Source: Hominenteromicrobium mulieris (lineage in GTDB: Bacteria; Bacillota; Clostridia; Oscillospirales; Acutalibacteraceae). Taken from it: 64,000 nt of DNA. The notes below the pieces were generated by a model that had not been told where the DNA came from, did no database searches, and saw only the letters and a list, made by a program, of their open reading frames with translations. The translations under genes and the position numbers were made by a program. The stretch is from the NCBI GenBank assembly GCA_021029595.1, contig JAJJOY010000009.1, positions 55,246-119,245 of the forward strand. Direction: 5' to 3'. Shown here one piece after another: positions 31,483 to 40,389 of the stretch (position 1 is its first letter; each line of letters opens with the position of its first letter).

Positions 31483-33695
31483 GCCAATTCCTCCTTTGAA
31501 AGCTGACTTTCCGCAATCTCGCGGTATTCCGGGCACGTTTTCAAAAGCTCTTTGTGCGTGCCCTTGCCGACGATTTTGCCTTCATCCAGCACTATAATCT
31601 GCTCGGCGTTCATGATGGTGGAAACGCGCTGCGCGACGATGAGCACGACAGCGTTTTCCGTGTATTTCGTCAGTGCACGGCGCAGCTTTGCATCCGTTTT
31701 GAAATCGAGCGCGGAGAAGCTATCATCGAAAATATACACCGGCGCTTTTTTCACGAGCGCACGGGCAATGGCAAGGCGCTGCTTCTGGCCGCCGGAAACG
31801 TTGCTGCCGCCCTGCGCGATGGAGCTTTCCACGCCGTTCGGCAATTCGCTGACAAATTCCGTAGCCTGTGCGCAATCGAGCGCTGCCAGCACCTCGTTCA
31901 CATCGGCGTCTTCCTTGCCGTACTTGATGTTGGAATCGATTGTGCCGGAGAACAGCATGGCCTTCTGCGGCACGTAGCCGATGTTATCGCGCAGTTCCTT
32001 TTGCGAAAGCGTGCGGATATCCTTGCCGTTCAGGTAAACTGCGCCGTCGGTGACATCGTAAAAACGCGGGATGAGGTTGATGAGCGTCGATTTTCCCGCA
32101 CCCGTCGCGCCGATAAACGCCGTCGTTTGGCCGGGCTTGGCGGTAAACGAAATGTGGCTCAAGGTATCTTCCTCGGCGTTGCCGTAGCGGAAGGAAACGT
32201 CGTCAAAACGCAGCTCACCGCTTTCATTACCGAGTGTAACCGGGTTTTCCGGCTCCTTAATGGAAAGCTCCGTCGTCAGCACCTCCTGCACACGGTCTGC
32301 GGAAACCATGGCGCGCGGCACCATAATGAAGATCATCGAAATCATCAGGAACGACATGATGATCTGCATCGTGTACTGGATATACGCCATCATGTCGCCT
32401 ACCTGCATGGTGGATTCCGCAATGGCGTGCCCACCCACCCACATGATGAGCAGCGTGACAAGATTCATGATGAGCATCATGATCGGCATTGTAATGCTCA
32501 TCACGCGCTGGGTAAAGCGGTTTGTGCGGGTGAGGTCTTCATTCGCCTTATCAAAGCGCGCCTCCTCGAATTTCTCATTCGTAAACGCGCGTACCACGAG
32601 CATGCCGCTCAAATTCTCGCGGCTGACGAGGTTTAATCTGTCCGTCAAACGCTGCAAGCTCTTGAATTTCGGCATTGCAACGTTTAAAAGTACGATGACA
32701 AGCCCCAGCAAAACGATGACCGCGAGCGCGATGATCCAGCTTAGCGAAACGCTTTTTTGCAGCGCGAAAATAATGCCGCCCACGCCCATGATCGGCGCGT
32801 AGCACATCAAACGCAGACCCATGGAAATAAGCATCTGCACCTGCGTCACGTCGTTCGTCGTGCGCGTGATGAGCGATGCGGTGGAAAATTTATCGAACTC
32901 CGTGTTGGAAAAGCTTTCCACCTTGCGGAACACATCGCTGCGCATCTGCTTTGCCACGCCGGACGAAATACGCGACGCGAAGAAGCCGACAAGCACCGCC
33001 GCCAGCACACCGAGCAGCGCAATGCCGAGCATCTCAAGGCCCTTTATCACAATGTAGCGCACCTGTTTTGCGTCCAAATCGACGCCGAGTTCCTTATAGA
33101 ACAGCTTTGTAAACGTCGCGCCCACCTGCGAGCCGATCATCGACTGCGCGTTTTCGGCAGAATCGATCGCTTCGCTGAACGTCTCTTTCGGCATCTGCTG
33201 TAACATGGGGATAACAGCATAAAGCTGACGCATATCCATGTCCTGCACGCCGCTTTCGGTGTCCACCGCCTGGCCGGTCTGCGCGCCGTAATCCTTCAGA
33301 AATGTCATGAACGCATACGCCGCTTTACCGTAGGCATCGCCCACCGCCTGCACGTCTGCATCTTCGCTTAAAGCGACCGCATCCATGTCCTTGATATTCT
33401 CGTAGGTTTTCGCAAGCTTCGTCTCTTCATCGCTGCCGTGCTCCACGGGCGTGTAGGCGTTTTTGAACGTCCCCGCCTCCGCGTCGTTCATAAACAGCGC
33501 CAATAAGTCAACGGCCTGTTGGTTCAAAACCGCAGGTGCAGCCTCATCCACGCCGCCAAGCTGAATGCCGGTGTTCACAATGTCGCTCATCAGGTTCGGT
33601 AATGTCAAGTCACACATCGCCTGCCCGAAAAGCAGCAGAATGCACGCCAGCACCAGCGCCGCAAACGGCTTTAGGTACGTTTTCAGCAATTTCAT
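31479..33695 (-). CDS. ABC exporter half-transporter with enlarged extracytoplasmic loop, first of a pair
   Basis: A 738-aa partner subunit. The first membrane helix (about 12-34) is followed by an unusually long soluble insert (about 45-210, containing VDLLALFMNDAEAGTF and MDAVALSEDADVQAVGD). Five more helices and an ATPase domain come after it, with Walker A GATGAGKSTLINLI, signature NVSGGQKQRLAIARA and an ending of IYIFDDSFSALD type. The Walker B run has Asp-Asp where a catalytic Glu is expected, so this ATP site is probably degenerate and the pair would be an asymmetric heterodimer. It overlaps marR by four bases. The large insert occurs in several clostridial exporters of this type. Confidence 0.9.
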   Translation of the reverse strand: MKLLKTYLKPFAALVLACILLLFGQAMCDLTLPNLMSDIVNTGIQLGGVDEAAPAVLNQQAVDLLALFMNDAEAGTFKNAYTPVEHGSDEETKLAKTYENIKDMDAVALSEDADVQAVGDAYGKAAYAFMTFLKDYGAQTGQAVDTESGVQDMDMRQLYAVIPMLQQMPKETFSEAIDSAENAQSMIGSQVGATFTKLFYKELGVDLDAKQVRYIVIKGLEMLGIALLGVLAAVLVGFFASRISSGVAKQMRSDVFRKVESFSNTEFDKFSTASLITRTTNDVTQVQMLISMGLRLMCYAPIMGVGGIIFALQKSVSLSWIIALAVIVLLGLVIVLLNVAMPKFKSLQRLTDRLNLVSRENLSGMLVVRAFTNEKFEEARFDKANEDLTRTNRFTQRVMSITMPIMMLIMNLVTLLIMWVGGHAIAESTMQVGDMMAYIQYTMQIIMSFLMISMIFIMVPRAMVSADRVQEVLTTELSIKEPENPVTLGNESGELRFDDVSFRYGNAEEDTLSHISFTAKPGQTTAFIGATGAGKSTLINLIPRFYDVTDGAVYLNGKDIRTLSQKELRDNIGYVPQKAMLFSGTIDSNIKYGKEDADVNEVLAALDCAQATEFVSELPNGVESSIAQGGSNVSGGQKQRLAIARALVKKAPVYIFDDSFSALDFKTDAKLRRALTKYTENAVVLIVAQRVSTIMNAEQIIVLDEGKIVGKGTHKELLKTCPEYREIAESQLSKEELA

Positions 33696-34192
33696 TCGGT
33701 TTTCTCCTTTCTCATCTCCGGGTATCTGCCTGTCTCGGTAAAGTTTTCAAGGTTTCGCCGTATTTGCTCCATGACGCGGTGGAAGACCTGCATGTCTTCC
33801 GGGCTGACACCGGCGCACATTTTTTCATAATATTCATGCTTCAGCTCTCTGCACCGCTTAACAGCCGGCTCGGCCTTCGGCAACAAAACCAAATGTACCA
33901 TGCGACGGTCGCTTTGGTCCGGTTTTGTTTCAATCCATCCGCCGCGCACAAGGTGGTCTACCGCCTTACTCATCAACGAGCGCGAAACACCCATGCGCCG
34001 CGCAATGCGCCCGGCCGTATCGACCTTTGTTGTGGAAAGGCACATGATCACACCGGATTCCACCGCGGAAAGGTCTTCATCCGCCAGCACCTTGCGCAGC
34101 TCCGTATGGATGATGCGCGCGATCTGCGTTAAGTGCTCCGCAAGCCCGTCGTGAAACGGCACGGCCGTACACGCTTGCTCGTCTCGCTTCAT
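33692..34192 (-). CDS. MarR family transcriptional regulator
   Basis: A 166-aa winged-helix repressor. The recognition region reads TAGRIARRMGVSRSLMSKAV and the wing EXKPDQSDRRMVHL-type stretch (IETKPDQSDRRMVHLVLLP). It heads the operon with two ABC exporter genes, the usual arrangement for substrate-inducible efflux. ATG 34192 is chosen because AGGAGGTGCGAGGA lies directly upstream; a longer in-frame version lacks a ribosome site. Two palindromes at 34262-34292, just downstream of the promoter, are likely autoregulatory operators. Confidence 0.9.
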   Translation of the reverse strand: MKRDEQACTAVPFHDGLAEHLTQIARIIHTELRKVLADEDLSAVESGVIMCLSTTKVDTAGRIARRMGVSRSLMSKAVDHLVRGGWIETKPDQSDRRMVHLVLLPKAEPAVKRCRELKHEYYEKMCAGVSPEDMQVFHRVMEQIRRNLENFTETGRYPEMRKEKTE

Positions 34193-34261
34193 TCCTCGCA
34201 CCTCCTGTTGCTTACTGCTGAACATCGCCAAAAGTTCTTAACGATGTCCATTTCCAAAAAA

Positions 34262-34292
34262 CAGTTTAAAACTGAATTGTTCATTTTTGAAC
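34262..34292. promoter_or_regulatory. Candidate MarR operators
   Basis: CAGTTT-A-AAACTG (34262-34274) and GTTCA-TTTT-TGAAC (34279-34292) are perfect inverted repeats lying between the promoter -10 and the marR start. Confidence 0.55.
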
Positions 34293-34309
34293 TGTTAAGG
34301 AATGAACAT

Positions 34310-34338
34310 ATTATAGACCGACAAAAACAAAAAAGCAA
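34310..34338 (-). promoter_or_regulatory. Promoter of the marR-ABC operon
   Basis: On the minus strand, TTGCTT, 17 bp, TATAAT. Confidence 0.75.
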
Positions 34339-34398
34339 TGACTATTTTGTGAATAAAGCTGCCAAATTATATTTCAGAAAACCATATAGCCGAAAAGA

Positions 34399-34439
34399 AA
34401 AAAGACCCGCAAACACAGCGAACTGCATTTGCGGATCTT
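34399..34439 (-). terminator. Terminator of the ribosomal operon after rplL
   Basis: On the minus strand, AGATCCGCAAA-CAG pairs with CTG-TTTGCGGGTCT, followed by TTTTTT. Confidence 0.8.
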
Positions 34440-34468
34440 GAATCAGACAATTATAAGGTGAAGCTAAA

Positions 34469-34837
34469 TTACTTCAGCTCGACCTCAGCGCCAGCCTCGG
34501 TGAGCTTCGTCTTAAGAGCCTCAGCGTCGTCCTTGGAAACGCCTTCCTTAATGGTCTTCGGAGCCTCGTCAACCATAGCCTTAGCTTCCTTCAGGCCCAG
34601 GCCGGTAGCTTCCTTAACAACCTTGATAACGTTGATCTTGTTTGCGCCAGCAGACTTCAGAACAACGTCGAACTCGGTCTTCTCTTCAGCAGCCGGAGCA
34701 GCAGCGCCAGCGCCAGCGACCATAACCGGAGCAGCAGCGGAAACGCCGAACTCCTCTTCGATAGCCTTGACCAGCTCGTTGAGCTCGAGAACGGTCATGG
34801 ACTTGATTTCTTCAACAAACTTTGCGATATCAGCCAT
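34469..34837 (-). CDS. rplL: 50S ribosomal protein L7/L12
   Basis: A 122-aa stalk protein that recruits translation GTPases. The N-terminal dimerisation part ([20 protein letters not shown]) is joined by an Ala-rich hinge (about 34-52) to the globular C-domain ([35 protein letters not shown]). AGGAGG lies upstream. It is the last gene of rpmG-secE-nusG-rplKAJL, 45 bp after rplJ. Confidence 0.97.
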   Translation of the reverse strand: MADIAKFVEEIKSMTVLELNELVKAIEEEFGVSAAAPVMVAGAGAAAPAAEEKTEFDVVLKSAGANKINVIKVVKEATGLGLKEAKAMVDEAPKTIKEGVSKDDAEALKTKLTEAGAEVELK

Positions 34838-34882
34838 TGTAATATCCTCCTAAAATTTAAATTTGAAAATTATCCTGCAAAC

Positions 34883-35386
34883 TTATGCAGTTTCCTGAGC
34901 CTTTGCAACTTCACTAAGTGCAATAGCAAGACCACGCGGGCCGGATACGAGAACGCTAAGCAGCATCTGAACAAGACCTTCCTTGCTCGGGAGATCTGCG
35001 ATTGCAGCGATCTCTGCCGGAGACATGACCTTACCGTCCATGTAGCCGGACTTAATCACGAACTTACCGTCGGAATCCTTTGCAAACTTGTTCAGGATTC
35101 TTGCCGGAGCGATCTGATCCTCGTGGGAAACAGCCAGAGCGGTTGTGCCTTCGAGAACCTCGGACATACCCTCGATCTCGGTGCCTTCGATAGCACGCTT
35201 GAGAAGAGTATTCTTAACGACAGTGTACTCAACGCCGGCTTCACGCAGTTCCTTACGGAGCTTTGTGTCGGCCTCTGCAGTGATACCCTTGTAGTCTACG
35301 ACAACACCGGATACGCTGTTAGCGACCTTATCCTTCAGCTGAGCAACAATTGCCTGCTTTGTTTCCAAAACGCTTTTACTGGGCAA
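34883..35386 (-). CDS. rplJ: 50S ribosomal protein L10
   Basis: A 167-aa base of the ribosomal stalk that also represses its own operon by binding the L10 leader. A TTG start at 35386 gives the usual N-terminus MPSKSVLETKQAIVAQLKD and lies six bases after GAGGTG; the in-frame GTG at 35395 is part of that ribosome site and is unlikely to be the start. Family regions VVKNTLLKRAIEG and LLSVLVSGPRGLAIALSEV are present. An attenuator and an L10-binding leader precede it. Confidence 0.95.
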   Translation of the reverse strand: MPSKSVLETKQAIVAQLKDKVANSVSGVVVDYKGITAEADTKLRKELREAGVEYTVVKNTLLKRAIEGTEIEGMSEVLEGTTALAVSHEDQIAPARILNKFAKDSDGKFVIKSGYMDGKVMSPAEIAAIADLPSKEGLVQMLLSVLVSGPRGLAIALSEVAKAQETA

Positions 35387-35454
35387 AATATTCACCTCGC
35401 CTTTCAGTTATGATTTGGAAAAGCGCCAAAATGAACGATTTTCCTCGGTGCGAA

Positions 35455-35491
35455 AACTAAAAATGCCTTCCCACTTACCGCAGGAAGGCAT
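35455..35491 (-). terminator. Attenuator between rplA and rplJ
   Basis: On the minus strand, ATGCCTTCC pairs perfectly with GGAAGGCAT and is followed by TTTTAGTTTT. It should let only part of the transcription continue into rplJL, or respond to the adjacent L10 leader. Confidence 0.75.
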
Positions 35492-35494
35492 AAA

Positions 35495-35585
35495 AAGTAC
35501 AAAGTAACTTTTCCGCTCCCTCGGCAGGCGGTAAAACCTTTCAGCCCGGAAAACCGGTGCACCTGCTGTCTTAGGTAAACAGCTT
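35495..35585 (-). ncRNA. Ribosomal L10 leader
   Basis: The interval between rplA and rplJ has the size and position of the L10 leader. It contains the paired regions ACCTGCTG / GGCAGG and CCGGTTTTCCGGG (minus strand) just before the attenuator. L10(L12)4 binding here would repress rplJL. The assignment rests mainly on context. Confidence 0.65.
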
Positions 35586-35645
35586 TGTAATTATAGCATG
35601 GCAGAAGAACTCTGTCAAGCCTTAAATTTAAGATTCAGACGAATC

Positions 35646-36338
35646 TTAGCCAACCTTGTTCGGGTTGATCTTCACGCCCGGGCCCATCGTTGCAGCAACA
35701 ACGCAGGAACGGATGTACTGGCCCTTTGCAGCAGCCGGCTTTGCCTTGTTGATGGCTTCCAGCAGCGTGTTGAAGTTTTCCGTCAGCTTCTCTGTGCCAA
35801 AGGAAATCTTGCCGATCGGGCAGTGGATGATGTTGGTCTTGTCAAGACGATACTCGATCTTACCGGCCTTCGCTTCGGTGATTGCACGTGCAATGTCCGG
35901 AGCAACGGTGCCGGCCTTCGGGTTCGGCATGAGGCCGCGCGGGCCAAGGATCTTACCGAGACGGCCAACCATACCCATCATATCCGGGGTCGTGATGAGG
36001 ACGTCAAAATCCATCCAGCCTTCGGACTGGATCTTCTGGATCATATCATTGCCGCCGACGAATTCAGCACCGGCTGCACGAGCCTCGTCTTCCTTCTCCG
36101 GCTTGCAGATTGCGAGCACGCGGACGGTCTTGCCCGTGCCGTGCGGCAGGACGATAGCACCGCGGACCTGCTGGTCTGCATGACGGCCGTCAACGCCCAG
36201 CTTTACGTGGACTTCAACGGTTTCGTCGAACTTTGCTGTACCAGTCTTGACACAGAGGTCAAGCGCTTCCTGCGTATCATAAAGGCGGCTGCGCTCGATG
36301 AGCTTTGCGCCATCGACATACTTTTTACCGTGTTTCAT
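35646..36338 (-). CDS. rplA: 50S ribosomal protein L1
   Basis: A 230-aa protein of the L1 stalk. Family segments include [14 protein letters not shown], a [19 protein letters not shown] stretch, [18 protein letters not shown] and the C-terminal [28 protein letters not shown] lies six bases before the ATG. It is about 68 bp downstream of rplK and upstream of the L10 leader. Confidence 0.97.
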   Translation of the reverse strand: MKHGKKYVDGAKLIERSRLYDTQEALDLCVKTGTAKFDETVEVHVKLGVDGRHADQQVRGAIVLPHGTGKTVRVLAICKPEKEDEARAAGAEFVGGNDMIQKIQSEGWMDFDVLITTPDMMGMVGRLGKILGPRGLMPNPKAGTVAPDIARAITEAKAGKIEYRLDKTNIIHCPIGKISFGTEKLTENFNTLLEAINKAKPAAAKGQYIRSCVVAATMGPGVKINPNKVG

Positions 36339-36406
36339 TCATGTTCCTCCTAAAGTGGTAGATATCGGATTCTCAGAGAGTTTCCTCCCACCCGGGTAAA
36401 ATCAAA

Positions 36407-36832
36407 TCAATCGACTACTTCGATGCCCATGCTGCGTGCAGTACCGGCGATCATGCTCATAGCACTCTCGATGGATGCAGCGTTGAGATCAGGCATTTTC
36501 TGCTCGGCGATCTTCTTTACCTGCTCGCGGGTAATCTTTGCGACCTTTGTCTTGTTCGGTGTGCCCGAAGCTGTTTCGATGCCGCAAGCCTTCTTAATAA
36601 GAACTGCTGCAGGCGGCGTCTTTGTTACAAAGGTAAAGGAACGGTCTGCGTATACTGTGATGACGACCGGGATAATAAGACCAGCGTCGCCCTTGGTGCG
36701 CTCGTTAAATTCCTTTGTAAATGCCATGATGTTAACACCGTGCTGACCGAGAGCCGGACCAACCGGTGGTGCCGGGGTAGCTTTACCGGCAGGTATCTGG
36801 AGCTTAATAAAGCCCGTAACCTTCTGAGCCAT
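36407..36832 (-). CDS. rplK: 50S ribosomal protein L11
   Basis: A 141-aa protein of the GTPase-associated centre. It shows the N-terminal [20 protein letters not shown] and the C-terminal rRNA-binding [20 protein letters not shown], and ends with [16 protein letters not shown], all typical. It is co-transcribed downstream of nusG. Confidence 0.97.
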   Translation of the reverse strand: MAQKVTGFIKLQIPAGKATPAPPVGPALGQHGVNIMAFTKEFNERTKGDAGLIIPVVITVYADRSFTFVTKTPPAAVLIKKACGIETASGTPNKTKVAKITREQVKKIAEQKMPDLNAASIESAMSMIAGTARSMGIEVVD

Positions 36833-36951
36833 TTGTTTGCACCTCCAAAATTCGTGGTTGATGGCGGAACGTCCGTGAAAATTCAGGCGTTCCTCCCACA
36901 GGGGGACGTATCCCCCTCAATAAAAAGCGGATTACCGCAATTTACCGTGTG

Positions 36952-37476
36952 TTATTCCACCGGCTCCGCCTGGTCAAGTTCCAGGTCAACCGGGGTTTCA
37001 CGTCCGAACATCGAAACCATGACGCGAATGTGGTTCTTGTCCACATCAATCTCTTCCACTGTTCCGATAAAGCCCTCAAGCGGGCCGTCGGTAATCTGGA
37101 CGCTGTCACCGACATTGTAGGAGACTTCGACATTCCTCGTCTCCACACCGAGTCGCTCCACTTCTTCATCCGTGAGCGGAATCGGCTTGGAAGACGGGCC
37201 GACGAAGCCCGTGCAGCCGCGGATATTGCGAACCGCGTACCACGATTCATCCGTGAGGATCATCTTTACAATGACGTAACCCGGAAAAATCTTGCGTTCC
37301 ACTTCCTTGGTCTTGCCGTTTGCGGCAACTTCTGTGACCTTTTCGGTGGGTACGCGAATCTCAAAAATCAAATTCTGTAAAGAGTGGTTTTCCACCGTCT
37401 TCTCCAGATTTGACGCAACCTTGTTCTCATACCCGGAATAGGTATGAACCACATACCATTTTGCTTCGTCCGACAT
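36952..37476 (-). CDS. nusG: Transcription termination/antitermination protein NusG
   Basis: A 174-aa RNA polymerase-associated factor. The NGN domain starts KWYVVHTYSGYENKVA and holds FPGYVIVKMILTDESWYAVR; the C-terminal KOW domain contains GDSVQITDGPLEGFIGTVEE. ATG 37476 is chosen because GGAGGAATCGAA lies upstream. It is flanked by secE and rplK, the usual order. Confidence 0.97.
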   Translation of the reverse strand: MSDEAKWYVVHTYSGYENKVASNLEKTVENHSLQNLIFEIRVPTEKVTEVAANGKTKEVERKIFPGYVIVKMILTDESWYAVRNIRGCTGFVGPSSKPIPLTDEEVERLGVETRNVEVSYNVGDSVQITDGPLEGFIGTVEEIDVDKNHIRVMVSMFGRETPVDLELDQAEPVE

Positions 37477-37522
37477 TTCGATTCCTCCGCTTCTCAAATA
37501 AACGCGTGATCATTCACGCTGC

Positions 37523-37756
37523 TTATTTCGCCACTTGCATGACGAGACCCAGCAAATTCATGAAGACGGTATCCAGCAGGAAAATGAAGAGACCAAGCAG
37601 GATGATCGTCGCAAGAACGACACCCACATTTTTGAAAACGTTCTTCGGCGTAGGCCAAACGATCTTTTTGATCTCGCCCTTGCAGTCGCGGAAAAACTTT
37701 CCCGCTTTCTTCGTAAAGCGAACAAAGCCGTTTTCTTTTTTTGCTTTTTCGGCCAT
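37523..37756 (-). CDS. secE: Preprotein translocase subunit SecE
   Basis: A 77-aa single-helix membrane subunit of the SecYEG channel. The amphipathic part (FFRDCKGEIKKIVWPTPKNV) precedes the membrane helix (about 46-68). The short one-helix form is normal for Firmicutes. It lies between rpmG and nusG. Confidence 0.95.
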   Translation of the reverse strand: MAEKAKKENGFVRFTKKAGKFFRDCKGEIKKIVWPTPKNVFKNVGVVLATIILLGLFIFLLDTVFMNLLGLVMQVAK

Positions 37757-37772
37757 AACTTCGTTCCTCGCT

Positions 37773-37922
37773 TTACTTCGTCTCTCTGTGGAGCGTGTGC
37801 TTCTTGCAGAATCTGCAGTACTTGTTCATCTCAAGTCTGTCGGGATCATTCTTCTTGTTCTTCTTTGTGTTGTAGTTGCGCTGTTTGCATTCAGTGCAAG
37901 CTAAAACGACCTTTACTCTCAT
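37773..37922 (-). CDS. rpmG: 50S ribosomal protein L33
   Basis: A 49-aa ribosomal protein with the paired zinc-binding knuckles [10 protein letters not shown] and [12 protein letters not shown], i.e. the zinc-containing (C+) form. ATG 37922 follows GGGAGGTGCCGTC; an in-frame upstream extension lacks family similarity. It is the first gene of the cluster. Confidence 0.96.
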   Translation of the reverse strand: MRVKVVLACTECKQRNYNTKKNKKNDPDRLEMNKYCRFCKKHTLHRETK

Positions 37923-38020
37923 GACGGCACCTCCCGTTTTACGGAAAAAATTTGGGATGTTCTCCCAGCCTCCCTCAAAATTTGGGCGCAAAAAAATAGC
38001 CCCCAACTTGAGGTATACCT

Positions 38021-38050
38021 ATAATAGCATAGGATATACGCCGCTGTCAA
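38021..38050 (-). promoter_or_regulatory. Promoter of the rpmG-secE-nusG-ribosomal cluster
   Basis: On the minus strand, TTGACA, 18 bp, TATTAT, with a leader of about 90 nt. Confidence 0.75.
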
Positions 38051-38078
38051 GAGCTATTTTGAGATTTTATGCGGTTTT

Positions 38079-38873
38079 TCAGTTGCTCAGGCGTGCCTCC
38101 ACCTTTTTGCCCTTCTTCTTTTCCTTTTCGGGCTTGATGTTCTTGCCGATGAGTTTTCTGGAGTGCTTATACACCTTCTGCAGGTCGCAGCCGTCCGTAA
38201 AGTTCGCGATGATATTGTTGATGGCCGCCTCGTTCTTAATATTATTCAGAACGCCGAACTGAATGACTGCACGGGTATCCATATCACCCGCGGCGTACAT
38301 GTCGCAGAAAATGGTGCACATGCGCTTCATGGGCTCGCTGTCCTTATAGTTTTTCGCAAGATTCTCGCACTTCGGCGCAACCTTCTCAGCAGCAAACAGT
38401 GCCGTGCGCACCTGACCGTACACGATGCGTTCCTCGTTCATTTCGTCGCGCAGCTCCGGGAACACCGGCACCAAGCGGTTGAGAAAGAACTGCGGATCCG
38501 CGTTGTTCTCTTCGTCCTTCTTGCGGCGCTTCTTCGCGGTCTGTACGAGCTCGCGGCGCTTAGAGCCCTGCACGAGCTCAAGAAAGTCATTCGCGATGCT
38601 CTCCGCGTCCTGCATGGTGTTTTCACCTTCATCGAACAGCCACATGGAAAGCTGACGCCAGTCGCCCGGCTCCTTCGGGGTCTTCATCGTCGCGCTGCGC
38701 AGCACAAAGCGCCGCTGCTTCGTCTCATAGAAAAGGCCGTAGGCCACTTCGCCCGTCGTAAACATCACGCCGCGGCCGTTGTCGGTCTCCAGCGGCACAG
38801 CTTCGCCAAAGCCCTGCTCATTTAACGCTGCCTGCAATTTTTCCTGTATCAGTTCAAAAGCTTTCTGCTCCAA
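38079..38873 (-). CDS. Conserved hypothetical protein (264 aa)
   Basis: A 264-aa soluble protein that I cannot assign. The N-terminal half (about 1-110) looks like an alpha/beta domain (YGLFYETKQRRFVLRSA, WRQLSMWLFDE). A very basic linker follows (KRRELVQTAKKRRKKDEE, about 105-125), then an all-helical C-terminal half with MCTIFCDMYAAGDMDTRAVI and a Lys/Glu tail (KPEKEKKKGKKVEARLSN). No catalytic motif or membrane helix is seen. The start appears to be TTG 38873, with GGAGTGA seven bases upstream. It lies upstream of and codirectional with the ribosomal cluster promoter. Confidence 0.7.
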   Translation of the reverse strand: MEQKAFELIQEKLQAALNEQGFGEAVPLETDNGRGVMFTTGEVAYGLFYETKQRRFVLRSATMKTPKEPGDWRQLSMWLFDEGENTMQDAESIANDFLELVQGSKRRELVQTAKKRRKKDEENNADPQFFLNRLVPVFPELRDEMNEERIVYGQVRTALFAAEKVAPKCENLAKNYKDSEPMKRMCTIFCDMYAAGDMDTRAVIQFGVLNNIKNEAAINNIIANFTDGCDLQKVYKHSRKLIGKNIKPEKEKKKGKKVEARLSN

Positions 38874-39072
38874 GTTATGATCACTCCGTTACATTAGTAA
38901 TTTAGAGTATAACACAGTTTTCGCGCATTGTCTATGAAAAATCCATGAATTCCCGGAAACTTATTTTTTATCGGAACATAAATCCATTGCCATCGTGCAT
39001 TTTATATGCTAATATAGGCTCGTATTGAAAATATGCAGGCTCGGCCCGCAACAGAAATGAAGGAAATCGATT

Positions 39073-40095
39073 ATGACAGAACACGGCGGCGCTGCCGCTT
39101 TAAAACAGAATAACCTCGCCGCTCTGCGCAGCGCGCTGTACCACACGGATTTCGCCACAAAAAAAGAGCTTGCCGAGCAATGCAGGTTAAGCCTTGCGGC
39201 CTGTACGGCGCTCCTCGGCGAGATGATTGACGACGGGCAGGTGCTGGAGCTCGCCTTTGCCGCATCGAACGGCGGCCGTCCCGCGCGCCGCTTTTCCATC
39301 AACCCAAACTACGCGCACATTTTGTGCCTGTATACCGCTAATAACGACGTGGAAAGGAGCGGCATCGCCCTGCGCGTGTGCGATTTAAAGGGAAACAGCT
39401 TGCAGGAAAAATTCTGCCCGCTCAACGACATTCTGCCGGAGGATCTCACGCTGTTCATCACACAGATGGTGCAGGCAGATCCGCTCATTCGCGCAGTCGG
39501 CATCGGCATTTCCGGCGTCACCGACCGCGAAGGCGCCATTGAATCGCTTGCGTTCCCGGCGTTAAACGGATTCAACCCGAAAAAGGTACTCGAAGAACAG
39601 CTCGGCATCACGGTCATCACGGAAAACGACATGCACTTCACGTCCTACGGCTTTTACGTGCGCAACCCCTGCGACCACCCGTACTCCCTTTCCGTTCTCT
39701 ACTGGCCGAGCCACCGCAGCGCCGGTGCGGGCACCGTGGTGGACGGACACATCATCGTCGGCAGTACAAAATATGCGGGCGAGCTCATCAGTCTGCCGCT
39801 CATCAACTCCACCGCTACAAAAGTCGAGACCGTCTCGCGCATGATTCACGGCGAGAATATCGTGCCGCTGATGCAGACCGCCGCCGTGTGCACCATCGCG
39901 CTTTTGAACCCGGACATCCTCTTCCTCACCGGCTCTGCCACCTTGAACGTGCGCGAAAAAGATATCATCGATTACTGCAAGCAGAGCATCCCGGAAAACC
40001 ACATGCCCGTTTTCCGTATGCAGGCGGACATCCACGAGGAATACATGACCGGTATCTTCTCTCTGACGCGTCAGGCTTTGAAATTCAAACATTGA
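39073..40095 (+). CDS. ROK-family regulator with degenerate sugar-kinase domain
   Basis: A 340-aa protein. A winged-helix N-terminus (about 8-75: ALYHTDFATKKELAEQCRLS, GGRPARRFSINPNY) is followed by a ROK-type domain (GIGISGVTDREGAIES, VITENDMHFTSYGFY, VGSTKYAGELISL). The usual DxGGT phosphate loop and the CxCGxxGC zinc site of ROK proteins are missing, so it should sense a sugar without phosphorylating it. AGGAAATCG supplies the ribosome site. It lies alone; the KDPG aldolase gene downstream runs toward it and could be a target, which is inferred. Confidence 0.82.
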   Translation: MTEHGGAAALKQNNLAALRSALYHTDFATKKELAEQCRLSLAACTALLGEMIDDGQVLELAFAASNGGRPARRFSINPNYAHILCLYTANNDVERSGIALRVCDLKGNSLQEKFCPLNDILPEDLTLFITQMVQADPLIRAVGIGISGVTDREGAIESLAFPALNGFNPKKVLEEQLGITVITENDMHFTSYGFYVRNPCDHPYSLSVLYWPSHRSAGAGTVVDGHIIVGSTKYAGELISLPLINSTATKVETVSRMIHGENIVPLMQTAAVCTIALLNPDILFLTGSATLNVREKDIIDYCKQSIPENHMPVFRMQADIHEEYMTGIFSLTRQALKFKH

Positions 40096-40191
40096 GCCTC
40101 TTTTTGAAATGTACAGACAACGCTCTTTAAAATTTCCTAAATCTCATAAAAACTTTTCTGCTGCTTTTTTGCAAAATGTTTAAAAAGGGGC

Positions 40192-40220
40192 TTTACAAAC
40201 GGAAGCGAATGTGATAAGAT
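40192..40220 (+). promoter_or_regulatory. Promoter of the orphan RNA at 40.2 kb
   Basis: TTTACA, 17 bp, TAAGAT. Confidence 0.7.
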
Positions 40221-40226
40221 ACCTTT

Positions 40227-40378
40227 TGTCAGAAAGTGACGAAAGTGTCCGATCCAAAAGGGATGAAGGACAACGGGGAGTTTATACGGGCGCGACACGC
40301 CGGGGATTTGCCCACACCGCACCCATAAATGAAGAAGACAGGACAAAGCGTTTTCAGATACGCTTTGTCCTGTTTTTC
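40227..40378 (+). ncRNA. Candidate structured small RNA, about 150 nt
   Basis: A transcription unit without a convincing open frame. It starts just after the promoter at 40192-40220 and ends at a strong terminator: ACAGGACAAAGCG (40338-40350) pairs with CGCTTTGTCCTGT (40361-40373), followed by TTTT. Inside are a nested hairpin (GTCC-GATCC/GGGAT-GGAC, about 40247-40270), GGCG/CGCC (about 40290-40302) and GGG/CCC around ATTTG. The 5' end (CTTTTGTC) could also pair with the terminator's left arm. I do not recognise an Rfam class. It fills most of the 294-bp gap before the KDPG aldolase gene, for which the hairpin also serves as a terminator. Confidence 0.55.
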
Positions 40379-40389
40379 GTTTTACAAAA

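Noticed and set aside
40227..40337. ZTP (pfl) riboswitch
   Set aside because: CGGGGAG and a GTGACG-like segment are present, but the CCGCCTGGGC pseudoknot strand is absent and no purine or folate gene follows.
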